A stretch of 64,000 bases of DNA from Chthonomonas sp. UBA2017. Lineage in GTDB: Bacteria; Armatimonadota; Fimbriimonadia; Fimbriimonadales; Fimbriimonadaceae. A model generated the notes under the pieces. That model ran no database searches. It was not told the origin of the DNA and saw only the letters and a program-made list of their open reading frames with translations. Shown piece by piece: positions 16,003 to 25,093 of this stretch (positions are counted from its first letter, which is position 1; every line of letters starts with the position of its first letter). Made by a program: the position numbers and the translations under genes. Location of the stretch: the NCBI GenBank assembly GCA_002335425.1, contig DDCB01000025.1, positions 85,072 through 149,071 on the forward strand, in the 5' to 3' direction.

Positions 16003-18353
16003 CGGGGCGGTAGCTGGTAGATCGAAAGCGAACTGGGCCGCTTTGAATCGTGGTAGAGAGTTTGGTGCGCGGTCACCATCCGCGTGCGCGTGGCCACCGG
16101 CTCGTCCGTGCCTAAGTTGCGATCAAAAGCAGGAAAGAGGCCACTCGTGATGATCAGGCCGATCCGATGTCCGGGTCGCCACCGGTGGGCAAAGTCCCAG
16201 TGGTCGAGGGTCGCCCGATAGACCTTGCCGGGGCGAAGTGCCGCGGGGCGGTCGAGTCCAGCAAGATATCGGCCTCGAATCTTGCCGGGGAGGCCAAGCA
16301 TCCGCATCACTCCCTGAGGGTCAATATCCACGACGCTGAAAAAGAAGTCGGCATCGAGTGCAGTGGTGCTGAAATAAAGAGTCAATTGAATGGGTCCGCC
16401 GAGGTCGACTGCTTCTCGGAAAGGTGCGGAGCGATAGACGACTTCTTCGCCGATCATTTCGTCGAGCTTGATGATCGTCGAGGCCTGCTCCACTCCTTGC
16501 GAAAGTTGTTTCTCAAAGCCAGCGATGTCGGCCGGATTGTACGTGTAACGAGTCGGCTCTTGTTGAGTCGGGGGCTGGCTGACCAATTCGCCCGCACTTT
16601 GGATGCCGTTGGCGGGTGCCTCTGCCGAAAGATAGTACACTTGCTTTGTTGCATGGGGCGCGGGCCAATCTGCAAAAGTGCGCCATTCGTTGGCCCCGCT
16701 CACAAAGAATTTCACTCGATCAACTTTTTCCAATCCGACGGATTTGTTCTTAAGAAAAGTATCAAAAAATCTCAGGTAAAGCGAGTCGAGCTCTAAGATC
16801 GAGTTCGGCCCGTAATCCACGCCCGCATGCTGCGTAGAAACGTTGAATGCATGCGGCCAAGGGCCAAAGATCAGCCAGTGATTTTTCTTCCCAAGTTTTC
16901 GCATGATCTCCCAATTGGTCTTCGTGCCGATCCCATCGCCATCCCAATAGCCACTGATCATCAACGAAGGGATCTTGACTCGCGACAAGTCGCGTTGATA
17001 GTTCCAACCTTTCCAATCTGACTCCCGAGTTCGTTCAAGCCATCGGTCGAAGAACGGGATGGACTTTCCAAAAACCGCATCATCTACTTTGTTCAAGGGC
17101 AAGGTTGCGAGCGCTTTGGGCTCAGGCCTAAACTCCATCGCACCGACGAGTTGAGCCTCTTTGTCTTTCACAATGTTCGTCCACCAGATGTTGCCCAGAA
17201 GTAAGAACGTGCCCTGATCGTAGGGTAGGTTGAGCATCGCATCGGGCGGTGGGACCTGAGGGATGATCGCTTTCAATGCGGTGGGTTGTTCGACAGCTGC
17301 TTGCCATTGGACCAGGCCGCCATAGCTGGCTCCGATCATTCCGACTTGGCCATCGCACCAGGCCTGCTGCGCGATCCAGTCGATCGTGTCGCGGCCATCC
17401 TTGCGTTCGTGCATCATCGGATCCCAGTCGCCCTGACTTTCGCCCCGACCTCGGACATCTTGGCTGACAAAGACGTACCCGCGTTTGGCCCACCAGGCGC
17501 CGCGTTGGTTGATGAGGTTGGTCGCCCGGCCGTAAGGGGTCCTCGACAATATGACCGGGTAACGACCCTCGGCCTTGGGCCGGACGAGATCGGCGATCAG
17601 ACGAGTCCCGTCCCGCATCGGGATTTCGAGTTGAGTCTGACTCACGATCTGGTGCGTCGGCTGGCTCAGCTCTTTGAATTGGGTTACCGGATCGATAAAC
17701 AGACCCGCGAAATCCTCACGAACGATCTGGAACCCTTGGGACGGGACATTCAGGCCCACAATCTCTTGGGTCAGGGTGTCTTGGGCGACCTCAATCGCGA
17801 CCTGATTCAGCTTCACCTCTAACACCTGGGCGATCTTGGTGCCCGCAGGAGTCTCCAGACGCAGCGGCGGCTTGGCGGTGACTTTAGCTCGGAGAATGAC
17901 CCCGTTCTCGATCAGGTAGAGGGGGACTTCTTGCTCGCGGTCCGGACGCGCGGCGAAGGCCAAAAAGACAGTGCGATAAAACCAAGGGTGGTAGGTCGTC
18001 GCCAGGACTTTTGGCGGCTCCGTCAGCGAGAATTCGGTTGTTCGGCCCATGACCTCGGCGGATCCTCTGAGCCCCCTGAGCTCGATGCTCGTCTTCGTAT
18101 TGGCTTGCTCGACGGTCACTTTGTACTGACTGAGAAAGCCCTGATCCATCTTTGCTTCGAGCCGGCTCGCGAGGCCGATGGTGCCGACTTTGCCAACAAA
18201 CTCGGAGAGGATCGTGCCGTCGGCCCGCACCTCTTGGGTGACCGTCCCGATGGGCGAATCGGCGAGGCTGACGAGAAACTTCGAGGTTTGGGCCGAGGTG
18301 ATCGGCGTCATCACCCAAAGAATCCAAGCCATCAGAGCGGATCGAAGCATCAT
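15999..18353 (-). CDS. Secreted CocE/NonD-type S15 hydrolase
   Basis: 784 residues from the ATG at 18353 with a signal peptide (MMLRSALMAWILWVMTPITSAQ). An N-terminal beta-rich extension of about 240 residues precedes an alpha/beta hydrolase with nucleophile motif GASYGG, the acid in GYWDGDG and the His in FGPWPHAF. A C-terminal jelly-roll (about 565-784) is typical of X-Pro dipeptidyl-peptidase-like (CocE) enzymes. It probably acts on acyl or peptide bonds outside the cytoplasm; the substrate is unknown. The frame upstream of 18353 lacks a start that leaves room for the alr promoter. Confidence 0.88.
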   Translation of the reverse strand: MMLRSALMAWILWVMTPITSAQTSKFLVSLADSPIGTVTQEVRADGTILSEFVGKVGTIGLASRLEAKMDQGFLSQYKVTVEQANTKTSIELRGLRGSAEVMGRTTEFSLTEPPKVLATTYHPWFYRTVFLAFAARPDREQEVPLYLIENGVILRAKVTAKPPLRLETPAGTKIAQVLEVKLNQVAIEVAQDTLTQEIVGLNVPSQGFQIVREDFAGLFIDPVTQFKELSQPTHQIVSQTQLEIPMRDGTRLIADLVRPKAEGRYPVILSRTPYGRATNLINQRGAWWAKRGYVFVSQDVRGRGESQGDWDPMMHERKDGRDTIDWIAQQAWCDGQVGMIGASYGGLVQWQAAVEQPTALKAIIPQVPPPDAMLNLPYDQGTFLLLGNIWWTNIVKDKEAQLVGAMEFRPEPKALATLPLNKVDDAVFGKSIPFFDRWLERTRESDWKGWNYQRDLSRVKIPSLMISGYWDGDGIGTKTNWEIMRKLGKKNHWLIFGPWPHAFNVSTQHAGVDYGPNSILELDSLYLRFFDTFLKNKSVGLEKVDRVKFFVSGANEWRTFADWPAPHATKQVYYLSAEAPANGIQSAGELVSQPPTQQEPTRYTYNPADIAGFEKQLSQGVEQASTIIKLDEMIGEEVVYRSAPFREAVDLGGPIQLTLYFSTTALDADFFFSVVDIDPQGVMRMLGLPGKIRGRYLAGLDRPAALRPGKVYRATLDHWDFAHRWRPGHRIGLIITSGLFPAFDRNLGTDEPVATRTRMVTAHQTLYHDSKRPSSLSIYQLPPR

Positions 18354-18359
18354 CGCCTT

Positions 18360-18365
18360 ATTGTA
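18360..18365 (-). promoter_or_regulatory. -10 hexamer of a probable leaderless transcript (CocE gene)
   Basis: TACAAT on the minus strand is separated from the ATG at 18353 by exactly 6 nt (AAGGCG). No room is left for an untranslated leader with a ribosome-binding site. Confidence 0.5.
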
Positions 18366-18408
18366 CGCGCACCCGGGAGAGGTCCCAGACGTCGGGTAAA
18401 AGAAGGGA

Positions 18409-19518
18409 GTGAATCCATATCCCCGGACCTGGGTTGAAATCGATCTTGCGGCGATCGAGCACAACCTTCACTTGGTCCGGTCGCGGCTGATTCGCCCCGA
18501 GACAAAAATTGCGCTCGTCGCAAAAGCCGATGCCTACGGTCATGGGCTGGTCCCGGTGAGTCGGTTTGCCTTGGGTCATGGGGCCGATTGGGTCGCGGTG
18601 GCCACAGTCCAAGAAGGGATCGCCTTGCGGGATGCTGGCATCGACGCTCCGATCATCGTCATCAGCCCGATCTTGCCGATCGAAGCGGAGCAAGCCGTCT
18701 TCTATCGATTGCGCGTGGTTGTCGAACGGTTTGAGATTGCCGAGGCCATGGCCGAGGCGGCGCGACAACAAAACACCCAGGCGGTCCTCCATCTGGAAGT
18801 GGACACCGGACTTGCCCGATTCGGAATCCTGCCCGCCGAAGCCGCCGAGCTCGCCGTTCGGATCGCCGCGATCACCACAGTCCAGCTCGAAGGGATCTGT
18901 ACTCATTTCAGCAACTCCGGGCGGGACGCTGCGACAACTCGGGTTCAGCTCGAACTGTTCCAGAGGATCGTGGCCGAGTGCAGGGCGGCCGGCATTCGAT
19001 TCGAGATCGTCCATGCGAGCAACTCCGCTGGCGCGACGATGTACCAGGACGCACAATTTGACCTTGTCCGAGTCGGCCTCGCCGCCTATGGGATGGACCC
19101 GTATGGGATGTTTGGGGGCGAGGCTCAAGCTGCCTTGTGCTGGAAAGCCCGGGTCATGGCGCTTCGGACACTCCCCCCAGGCAGCCCGGTCAGCTACTCC
19201 AGCACCTACCACACGCGAGGTACAGAAACGATCGCGACTTTAGGGGTCGGCTATGGAGACGGCTATCCGCGAGCGCTCAGCAATCGCGGATTCGTAATGA
19301 TGCATGGTCAGCGTGCCCCGGTCGTGGGGATGGTCTGCATGGACCAAGTGCTGGTGGAGACGAGTCAGATCCCCGGGGTCCAGCTGGGCGACGAGGCGAT
19401 TTTGGCGGGGGGGCCGGTGGACATGTCGGTGTTGGCTGAGATCATGGAGACGACGACTCACGAGATCACGACTCGCATCATGTCGCGAGTTCCTCGGCGC
19501 TATTTGTATCCGCGCTAG
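18409..19518 (+). CDS. alr: Alanine racemase
   Basis: 369 residues from a GTG preceded by a purine-rich site (AAGAAGGGA). This PLP enzyme makes D-alanine for peptidoglycan. The PLP lysine is K39 in VAKADAYGHG. The usual Asn after the lysine pair is Asp here (KAD instead of KAN). The beta-barrel ends in a C-terminal domain with the catalytic Tyr in SYSSTYHT and the GVGYGDGYPR and VGMVCMDQ motifs. The length is normal. Divergent from the CocE gene. Confidence 0.96.
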   Translation: MNPYPRTWVEIDLAAIEHNLHLVRSRLIRPETKIALVAKADAYGHGLVPVSRFALGHGADWVAVATVQEGIALRDAGIDAPIIVISPILPIEAEQAVFYRLRVVVERFEIAEAMAEAARQQNTQAVLHLEVDTGLARFGILPAEAAELAVRIAAITTVQLEGICTHFSNSGRDAATTRVQLELFQRIVAECRAAGIRFEIVHASNSAGATMYQDAQFDLVRVGLAAYGMDPYGMFGGEAQAALCWKARVMALRTLPPGSPVSYSSTYHTRGTETIATLGVGYGDGYPRALSNRGFVMMHGQRAPVVGMVCMDQVLVETSQIPGVQLGDEAILAGGPVDMSVLAEIMETTTHEITTRIMSRVPRRYLYPR

Positions 19519-19603
19519 CCCTCTGCAGGTGATCAGAAGGTATCCTTAAGGGAATCGACGCCTCGGTTTGCCCTGGGGTGCCATCTCGAACTGGATCAGA
19601 TTT

Positions 19604-19969
19604 ATGCGAATTCGAAACAAAGAACTGCGAAACCGCTGGAAGCGCAAGGCTGAGCGCATCCTTGAGTTGCGACGAGAAGCCATGGCTGCCGCGAAAGCGG
19701 GCGGAAAGAAAGCCGATGCGAAGGCGAAGCCGGCCGCCAAGAAGGTGGACTCGGCTCCGGTCGAAGAGGCCGTGAAACCCGCCGCCAAAAAGCCTGCCGC
19801 CGCCAAGAAGCCCGCTGCGCCCAAGGCGGCCAAGGCCGAAGGCGACGCAAAGCCGGCCGCCAAGAAAGCTCCGGCGAAAAAGAAGACCGACGAAGCTCCC
19901 TCTGAGGCCCCTGCCGAAGCTACCGCCGAAGCTGTCGCCGAAGCTGCCGCTGAAGCCCCAGCAGAATAA
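19604..19969 (+). CDS. Lys/Ala-rich basic protein, histone H1-like tail
   Basis: 121 residues from the ATG at 19604; the longer frame would need a TTG. Residues 1-30 are a very basic helix (MRIRNKELRNRWKRKAERIL). The rest is a low-complexity Lys-Ala-Pro tail with repeats of KPAAKK type, switching to acidic Glu-Ala-Pro repeats in the last 25 residues. Such tails are found in bacterial histone H1-like and AlgP-like DNA-binding proteins and in some ribosome-associated proteins. A role in nucleoid or RNA binding is inference. A strong terminator follows 15 nt after the stop, which supports a real single-gene unit. A long antisense frame here is an artefact of the repeats. Confidence 0.7.
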   Translation: MRIRNKELRNRWKRKAERILELRREAMAAAKAGGKKADAKAKPAAKKVDSAPVEEAVKPAAKKPAAAKKPAAPKAAKAEGDAKPAAKKAPAKKKTDEAPSEAPAEATAEAVAEAAAEAPAE

Positions 19970-19983
19970 CTCACAGAAAACCG

Positions 19984-20025
19984 ACGCGGTCCGGCTCGGA
20001 TTCCCGAGCCGGACCGCGTTGTTTT
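19984..20025 (+). terminator. Rho-independent terminator
   Basis: A perfect 16-bp stem (19984-19999 with 20004-20019) and a 4-nt loop ATTC are followed by TGTTTTG. It ends the Lys/Ala-rich gene. The next gene starts 30 nt later from its own -10 element. Confidence 0.9.
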
Positions 20026-20054
20026 GCCGGGCTCGTCAGGTACAACAGGGGCGC

Positions 20055-20927
20055 ATGTCCGTCGTCGGTTTTGTTGGCCTAGGTGTGATGGGGGGCCCGA
20101 TGGCCGGTCACCTCGTTGCCGCGGGAAAGGGGCCGGTCTGGGTCTGGAATCGGACCCCTGCCAAAGGGGAGCCTCTGCGAGCCCAAGGCGCCCAGGTCGC
20201 GGAATCTCTTGCGGATCTGGCCCAACGTTGCGAGACGATCATCCTTTGTCTCGGAGCGACGGAGGACGTTCAAGAAGTTTGCCGCGCATTGGCTCCTTTG
20301 GCCCGGCCTGGAACCCTCTTCATCGATCATTCGACGATCTCGCCGCAAGGGGCTGAGCAGTTGCATGCCGAGCTCGCGGCGCAGCAATTACGGTTTGTCG
20401 ATGCGCCGATCACCGGCGGCAGTATGGGAGCCCAAAAGGGCACGTTGACGATCTTTTTAGGGGGCGACCCCGAAGACTGCGGCGAAGCCGCTTCGAGCGT
20501 CTCCCCGTATGCCAAGCGAGCCGAGCGAGTCGGTGGACCCGGCGCGGGACAGCGCATGAAAATGGCGAATCAAATTGCAGTCGGAGGAGCGTTGCTCGCT
20601 CTTTGCGAATCGCTCAGCTTTGCGCAAAAGGCTGGCCTCGATCTGGCCCAAACGCGCGAACTGCTGGCCGGAGGAGCCGCCGGATCGTGGGCCTTTGATA
20701 ACTATGGCCCCAAGATCTTGGCTTCCGACTGGTCCCCCGGCTTTTCGATCAAGAACCAAAACAAAGACTTTCGATACTGCGAAGAGACCGCTTCTCAGAT
20801 CGGTGCTGACGTCCCCGGAGTGAGGCTGGTCCATCGGCTCCTTGCCGAAATCGAAGCTCGCGGAGACGGGGAACTCACCACCTGCGTACTGTTTGAAGAA
20901 CTCTTGCGACGAGGATTCGACTCGTGA
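20055..20927 (+). CDS. 3-hydroxyisobutyrate dehydrogenase-family oxidoreductase
   Basis: 290 residues from the ATG at 20055. It is an NAD(P)-dependent beta-hydroxyacid dehydrogenase: Rossmann motif GFVGLGVMGGPMA (5-17), substrate-loop motif DAPITGGSMGAQKGTL (116-131), catalytic lysine K169 in MKMANQ, and an all-helical C-terminal domain. The substrate within the family (hydroxyisobutyrate, tartronate semialdehyde, glyoxylate) cannot be decided. TACAAC lies 8 nt before the start. The stop overlaps the GTG of the ABC ATPase gene, tying this enzyme to the importer that follows. Confidence 0.9.
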   Translation: MSVVGFVGLGVMGGPMAGHLVAAGKGPVWVWNRTPAKGEPLRAQGAQVAESLADLAQRCETIILCLGATEDVQEVCRALAPLARPGTLFIDHSTISPQGAEQLHAELAAQQLRFVDAPITGGSMGAQKGTLTIFLGGDPEDCGEAASSVSPYAKRAERVGGPGAGQRMKMANQIAVGGALLALCESLSFAQKAGLDLAQTRELLAGGAAGSWAFDNYGPKILASDWSPGFSIKNQNKDFRYCEETASQIGADVPGVRLVHRLLAEIEARGDGELTTCVLFEELLRRGFDS

Positions 20928-22420
20928 ACCAGCCGATCCGCATGGTCGGCATCTCGAAGCGATTCGGGAGCGTCCAAGCACTTCAAGGTGTCGATCTGAA
21001 GGTCGAGCCAGGCACGCTCCATGCGTTAGTCGGGGAAAATGGCGCGGGCAAGAGCACGCTGATGAAGGTTCTTTACGGCCAGCTCCAGCCCGACGAAGGG
21101 ACTCTGGAGATCGAAGGCACTCTCCGTCGATTCGCCCATTCTCGGGACGCCATCGCCGCCCAGATTGGCATGGTCAGTCAACACTACAGCATCATCCCCG
21201 AGCTGACTTGTCTGGAGAATTTGATGCTCGGCGCCGAGCCGGGAGCTTGGCTGGAGCCACGATCCGCAACGGAGCGAGCCAGCACCCTGGCCGACCGGAT
21301 GGGATTTCGGTTCGACTGGAATGAGCCTGCGTCCAAGCTGAGCACCGCCGCCGCACAAAAGCTCGAGATCCTGAAGCTTCTTTGGCGCGAAAGTCGGCTC
21401 ATGATCTTGGACGAGCCAACGGCGATGCTGAGTCCGGCCGATTCCGACGCGCTCTATGCATCGCTCCATCGGTTGGCGGCGGAGGGAGCGACGGTCATTG
21501 TCGTCACTCACCGACTGCCCGAAGTCATGGACCACTGTCGCGACGTGACGGTGTTGCGCGGCGGAAAAAGAGTCTCTTCCTTTCCCGTCGCCGAGACCGA
21601 TCCGAGGCAGCTGAGCGAGGCGATCATCGGGCGCTCGATGATCGAGACCCAAGTCGAGGTCCGAGTCGGCCGAGAGCCGATGCTTGTCATGAGGGACCTG
21701 CGGATTCAAGGCGACCGGGGGCAGGAAGCGGTGAAAGGAGCCACCGGGGAGCTACGCGTCGGCGAGGTCGTGGGCCTGGCGGGGGTCGATGGCAGCGGCC
21801 AGCACGAGCTTTTTCAGGCCATCACCGGTCACGCCAAAATTCTGGGTGGGACGCTCGACTTCCTGGGCCAGTCAATCCTGGTGGCGAGCCCGCGTCAGAT
21901 TCTGGAAATGGGGGTGCGGCTTATCCCCGAAGATCGACACGCCGAAGGCGTGGTCGAAGATTGGACGCTGGAGGAAAACTCATCCCTCGGTCTCCACCGG
22001 CTCGCGCCGTTTGCCCAAGGCTCGCGGGTCAACATCCGGGCCCGATCCGAGGAGACTCAGAAGATGATCGACCGATTTCAGACCAAGTGTCGCGATCGAT
22101 ATTCGCTCATGCGAAGTCTCAGCGGGGGAAATCAACAGCGGTTCGTTGCTGCTCGGGCCCTGGCCCACCAGCCCAAGCTGGTCTTGGCTTTTCAGCCGAC
22201 CCGTGGACTCGATATTGAGGGCACCCGTCAAGTTTATGCCGCGCTGCGGGATCAGGCCCAAGCCGGTTCTTCGGTGTTGGTCGTCAGCTTTGACTTGGAT
22301 GAGCTCTTGATCCATTGCGACCGAATTCTGGTGATGGAGCACGGCCGGCTTCTGGAGCCGCCGGCAGACTTGGCCCGAGATCGACAAGCGATCGGGGCGC
22401 TGATGGTGGGAGCGGCTTGA
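20924..22420 (+). CDS. Nucleoside/BMP-type ABC importer, duplicated ATPase
   Basis: 498 residues from a GTG (GTGA overlap). Two fused ABC domains give the layout of YufO/NupO and RbsA-like proteins. Domain 1 (1-225) has GENGAGKST and LMILDEPTAML but a degenerate signature (LSTAAAQKLE). Domain 2 (240-498) has the intact signature LSGGNQQR, while its P-loop position reads GVDGSGQHE and lacks the usual Lys-Ser/Thr. This division of labour, with one good P-loop and one good signature, is normal for the family. With the two permeases downstream it forms an importer of the nucleoside or simple-sugar type. Confidence 0.92.
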   Translation: MNQPIRMVGISKRFGSVQALQGVDLKVEPGTLHALVGENGAGKSTLMKVLYGQLQPDEGTLEIEGTLRRFAHSRDAIAAQIGMVSQHYSIIPELTCLENLMLGAEPGAWLEPRSATERASTLADRMGFRFDWNEPASKLSTAAAQKLEILKLLWRESRLMILDEPTAMLSPADSDALYASLHRLAAEGATVIVVTHRLPEVMDHCRDVTVLRGGKRVSSFPVAETDPRQLSEAIIGRSMIETQVEVRVGREPMLVMRDLRIQGDRGQEAVKGATGELRVGEVVGLAGVDGSGQHELFQAITGHAKILGGTLDFLGQSILVASPRQILEMGVRLIPEDRHAEGVVEDWTLEENSSLGLHRLAPFAQGSRVNIRARSEETQKMIDRFQTKCRDRYSLMRSLSGGNQQRFVAARALAHQPKLVLAFQPTRGLDIEGTRQVYAALRDQAQAGSSVLVVSFDLDELLIHCDRILVMEHGRLLEPPADLARDRQAIGALMVGAA

Positions 22421-23430
22421 AATCACTTCCTTGGAGTGTGATCTTTCTGATTTTGGGGTGCTTCGCGCTGGTCGTCGTGCTCCTTCAGATCATTGGCGTC
22501 GCGCCGGGCGAGGCGGTCCAAGCGATGGTTCGAGGGTCGCTGGGGACGGCCCGAGGATGGTCCGGCACGCTGCGAGAAATGACCCCACTGCTCTTCGCTG
22601 GCCTCGCCGTTTACGTGGGGCTCCGGGCGGGTCTCTTCAACATCGGGGCCGAAGGGCAGTTCGTCGTCGGGGCGTGTGCCTCGGCGGTCGTGGCAATCCA
22701 CGTTCCAGGCGTCCTGGGTTGGATTTTGTCTGGGATCGCCGGTCTGATCGCAGGCGCGCTCTGGGCCTTCCCGGCGGGGTGGATCAAGGCTTATCGAGGC
22801 GGGCATGAGGTGGTCTCGACGATCATGCTGAACTTCATGGCCCTTCAGCTGACGAGCTATCTCGTGCTCGGTCCGATTCGAGATCCATCCAAGGACGACG
22901 CGACCACACCGGATGTCTTGTCGCCGATGCGCCCGCTCCTCGAAACCCAGTTTGACGGCAGTTCATTTCGACTTCATGCGGCCTGGCTCATTGGGATCTT
23001 GCTCATTCTCGGATTCGGTTGGTGGCTGAAAAAGACCGTTCAAGGCTATGAGCTCAACGCCACCGGAGCCAACCCGAAAGCGGCCCAGATGGCGGGGGTG
23101 CCGGTGCCCAAGGTCACGCTGCTCGCGATGTGTGCGAGTGGAGCCTTCGCGGGGCTCGGCGGAGCGTTTCACGTCCTGGCCTATGAACAGAGGTTTTACA
23201 ACGACTTTTCGCCCGGATATGGCTACAACGCGCTGGGCGTGGCCCTCTTGGCGGGCGGCTCGCCGTGGGCCCTGATTCCGGCGGCCCTGATCTTTGGCAT
23301 CTTAGGCCAAAGCGCCTCATCGCTTCAGATCATGGAGGTCCCCAAGGGGATGACGAGCATTCTGCTCGGCTTACTGATCATCGGATTTGCGGTGTTTCGA
23401 TATCGAAATCGGGAGGTGAATCGTGGCTGA
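22417..23430 (+). CDS. ABC importer permease, NupP/YufP-like
   Basis: 337 residues if translation starts at the TTG overlapping the ATPase stop (TTGA). A GTG at 22438 is the alternative. It is a BPD_transp_2 permease with about eight to ten helices and the typical NIGAEGQFVVGA and GGHEVVSTIMLNF segments that identify the nucleoside (BMP) branch. It pairs with the next permease as a heterodimer. The frame is open upstream only inside the ATPase gene. Confidence 0.9.
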   Translation: MKSLPWSVIFLILGCFALVVVLLQIIGVAPGEAVQAMVRGSLGTARGWSGTLREMTPLLFAGLAVYVGLRAGLFNIGAEGQFVVGACASAVVAIHVPGVLGWILSGIAGLIAGALWAFPAGWIKAYRGGHEVVSTIMLNFMALQLTSYLVLGPIRDPSKDDATTPDVLSPMRPLLETQFDGSSFRLHAAWLIGILLILGFGWWLKKTVQGYELNATGANPKAAQMAGVPVPKVTLLAMCASGAFAGLGGAFHVLAYEQRFYNDFSPGYGYNALGVALLAGGSPWALIPAALIFGILGQSASSLQIMEVPKGMTSILLGLLIIGFAVFRYRNREVNRG

Positions 23431-24277
23431 TTTCGTCCAGTTTTTGGGGCTCGCCTTTGTCCTCGGAGTTCCGGTCGTCTTGGCTGCGATGGGGGGACTG
23501 ACGAGCGAGCGTTCAGGTGTGATGAACATCGGGCTCGAAGGCAAAATGCTCTTCGGGGCGTGCGTGACGGCGATGGTCGCAACGTCCACGCAAAACGCAT
23601 GGCTCGGGCTGGTCGGGGGGATCGGAGCGGCGATTCTGGCGAGCTTGCTCCATGGGGTCCTGACCCAGGTTTACCGGATGGACCATGTCATCAGTGGCAT
23701 GTCGATCAACATCTTGGCGTGGGGAGGCACGAGCTACCTCTACAGTCCTCACTTCACCGACCGAGCGTTCGGTTCGACGATCCCCGTCGTCCCCAGGGAG
23801 GTCTTTTACCTTCTCGCGGTCGCGATCCCGGCTGTGATTTGGGTGTATCTCAAGCGGACTCGGGGCGGAATTCGACTCATGGCCGTCGGCAACGATCCCG
23901 AAAAGAGCCGGCAGATGGGCATCGATCCGATTCGAGTTCGATTCATGGCCCTCGTCGCGACGGGCGTCTTTTGCGGACTTGCGGGCGCGATGATCGTCAG
24001 CAATACGGGAAGATTTTCCGAAGGGATGACGAGTGGCCGCGGATTCATTGCACTGGCGGCGCTGATCATCGGTGGATGGCGGCCTGTGCCGACGATGATT
24101 GCATGCTTTGCGTTCATGCTCTTTCAGGCATTACAGATCCAGTTTCAAGGCCAAGCGATCTTCGGAGTCATGTTGCCGAATGAGCTTTGGCTTTCGATGC
24201 CTTACTTGGTGACTTTACTTGCATTAGCCGGACTGATTTCAAAGAACTCAGTCCCCGCGGGACTTGGAAAAGCATGA
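23423..24277 (+). CDS. ABC importer permease, NupQ/YufQ-like
   Basis: 284 residues from the GTG at 23423, overlapping the preceding permease by 8 nt. It carries the family signatures GLTSERSGVMNIGLEGKML (24-42) and the GRGFIALAALIIGGW segment. The second half of the heterodimeric channel. The importer operon therefore holds ATPase, two permeases and a dehydrogenase, but no periplasmic BMP-family binding protein; the following gene is not one. Confidence 0.92.
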   Translation: MADFVQFLGLAFVLGVPVVLAAMGGLTSERSGVMNIGLEGKMLFGACVTAMVATSTQNAWLGLVGGIGAAILASLLHGVLTQVYRMDHVISGMSINILAWGGTSYLYSPHFTDRAFGSTIPVVPREVFYLLAVAIPAVIWVYLKRTRGGIRLMAVGNDPEKSRQMGIDPIRVRFMALVATGVFCGLAGAMIVSNTGRFSEGMTSGRGFIALAALIIGGWRPVPTMIACFAFMLFQALQIQFQGQAIFGVMLPNELWLSMPYLVTLLALAGLISKNSVPAGLGKA

Positions 24278-24990
24278 GAATTTGGACCAGTTTCCTTCTT
24301 GTCTTCGCACTGAGCTCGTCTGGGGCTCAGCTCAACATTCGCGATTCAAGTAAGCCATTAGCGGATCCAAAGTTTGCCAGTGCGACTGCGCGCGCACAAT
24401 TTCGAAAAGTCTTAGCAGTTTTTGAAAGACCGAAGTCGATCTTTCTTCAGCTTGAAGGTGGGGGTGCCCGTCGATCGATTTGGGTGCGAGGTCGGCAAGC
24501 TCGGTTCCATCGGGCCGACGTGATCTGGGCCCACGACGGAAAGACTCTGACCGCTCGATTTCCGCGTCAAAACATCTTCATTTCCGGAGTCTGCTCACGC
24601 ACCGATCTCTACGAGACCTTAGGGAATCAAGACCACAGCGTCGATCCGTTTTTGAGGAATCTCTGGCGCTCGATGAACCCAATTCGTCAGTTTTTGGGAC
24701 CCGAAATGACGATGACGGCCACCGGCTCCATCCAGCTTTCTGGAGTGGGCGACTGCTTTATTCTGACAGGGAAGAGTGCGACTCGTCGGCTCTCAATCGT
24801 CGCCCGAAAATCGAATGGAGTGCCGGTGACTTTGACGGCGGACAGTCTGGATCGCCAAGGGAAAGTCCTGAGCACGAGCACCGTCACTTTCTTAAAAGTT
24901 CAGAGAAATCTTTCGATGCCGCCGGAGACTTTTCGAGTCAAACCCCAGGGCAATGAGCGCCGAATTGGGATTTCAAAGGCTCCTGACTAA
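24274..24990 (+). CDS. Secreted protein, LolA-like (tentative)
   Basis: 238 residues from the ATG at 24274, overlapping the permease stop (ATGA). A signal peptide (MRIWTSFLLVFALSSSGAQ) is followed by alternating strands, for example SIFLQLEGGGARRSIWVRGRQARFH and KTLTARFPRQNIFISG. This resembles the half-barrel of LolA/DUF2092-type lipid-carrier folds, judged only by pattern. It has two cysteines. It is last in the importer operon and is not an ABC binding protein by appearance. The function is unknown. Confidence 0.75.
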   Translation: MRIWTSFLLVFALSSSGAQLNIRDSSKPLADPKFASATARAQFRKVLAVFERPKSIFLQLEGGGARRSIWVRGRQARFHRADVIWAHDGKTLTARFPRQNIFISGVCSRTDLYETLGNQDHSVDPFLRNLWRSMNPIRQFLGPEMTMTATGSIQLSGVGDCFILTGKSATRRLSIVARKSNGVPVTLTADSLDRQGKVLSTSTVTFLKVQRNLSMPPETFRVKPQGNERRIGISKAPD

Positions 24991-25003
24991 AGAGCAGAAA
25001 AAA

Positions 25004-25051
25004 GGCCTAGACTCAGGGCAAAGTCTAGGCCGAACTGTTGGTTGTTTTTTT
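25004..25051 (+). terminator. Terminator of the importer operon
   Basis: A 10-bp perfect stem GGCCTAGACT/AGTCTAGGCC with an 8-nt loop. The seven-T run comes only after 12 further bases, so it is less canonical than others here. Confidence 0.6.
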
Positions 25052-25093
25052 GAACTTCAAGACCCCTCTTCTTGAAAGGGGCCTTCAAGATGA

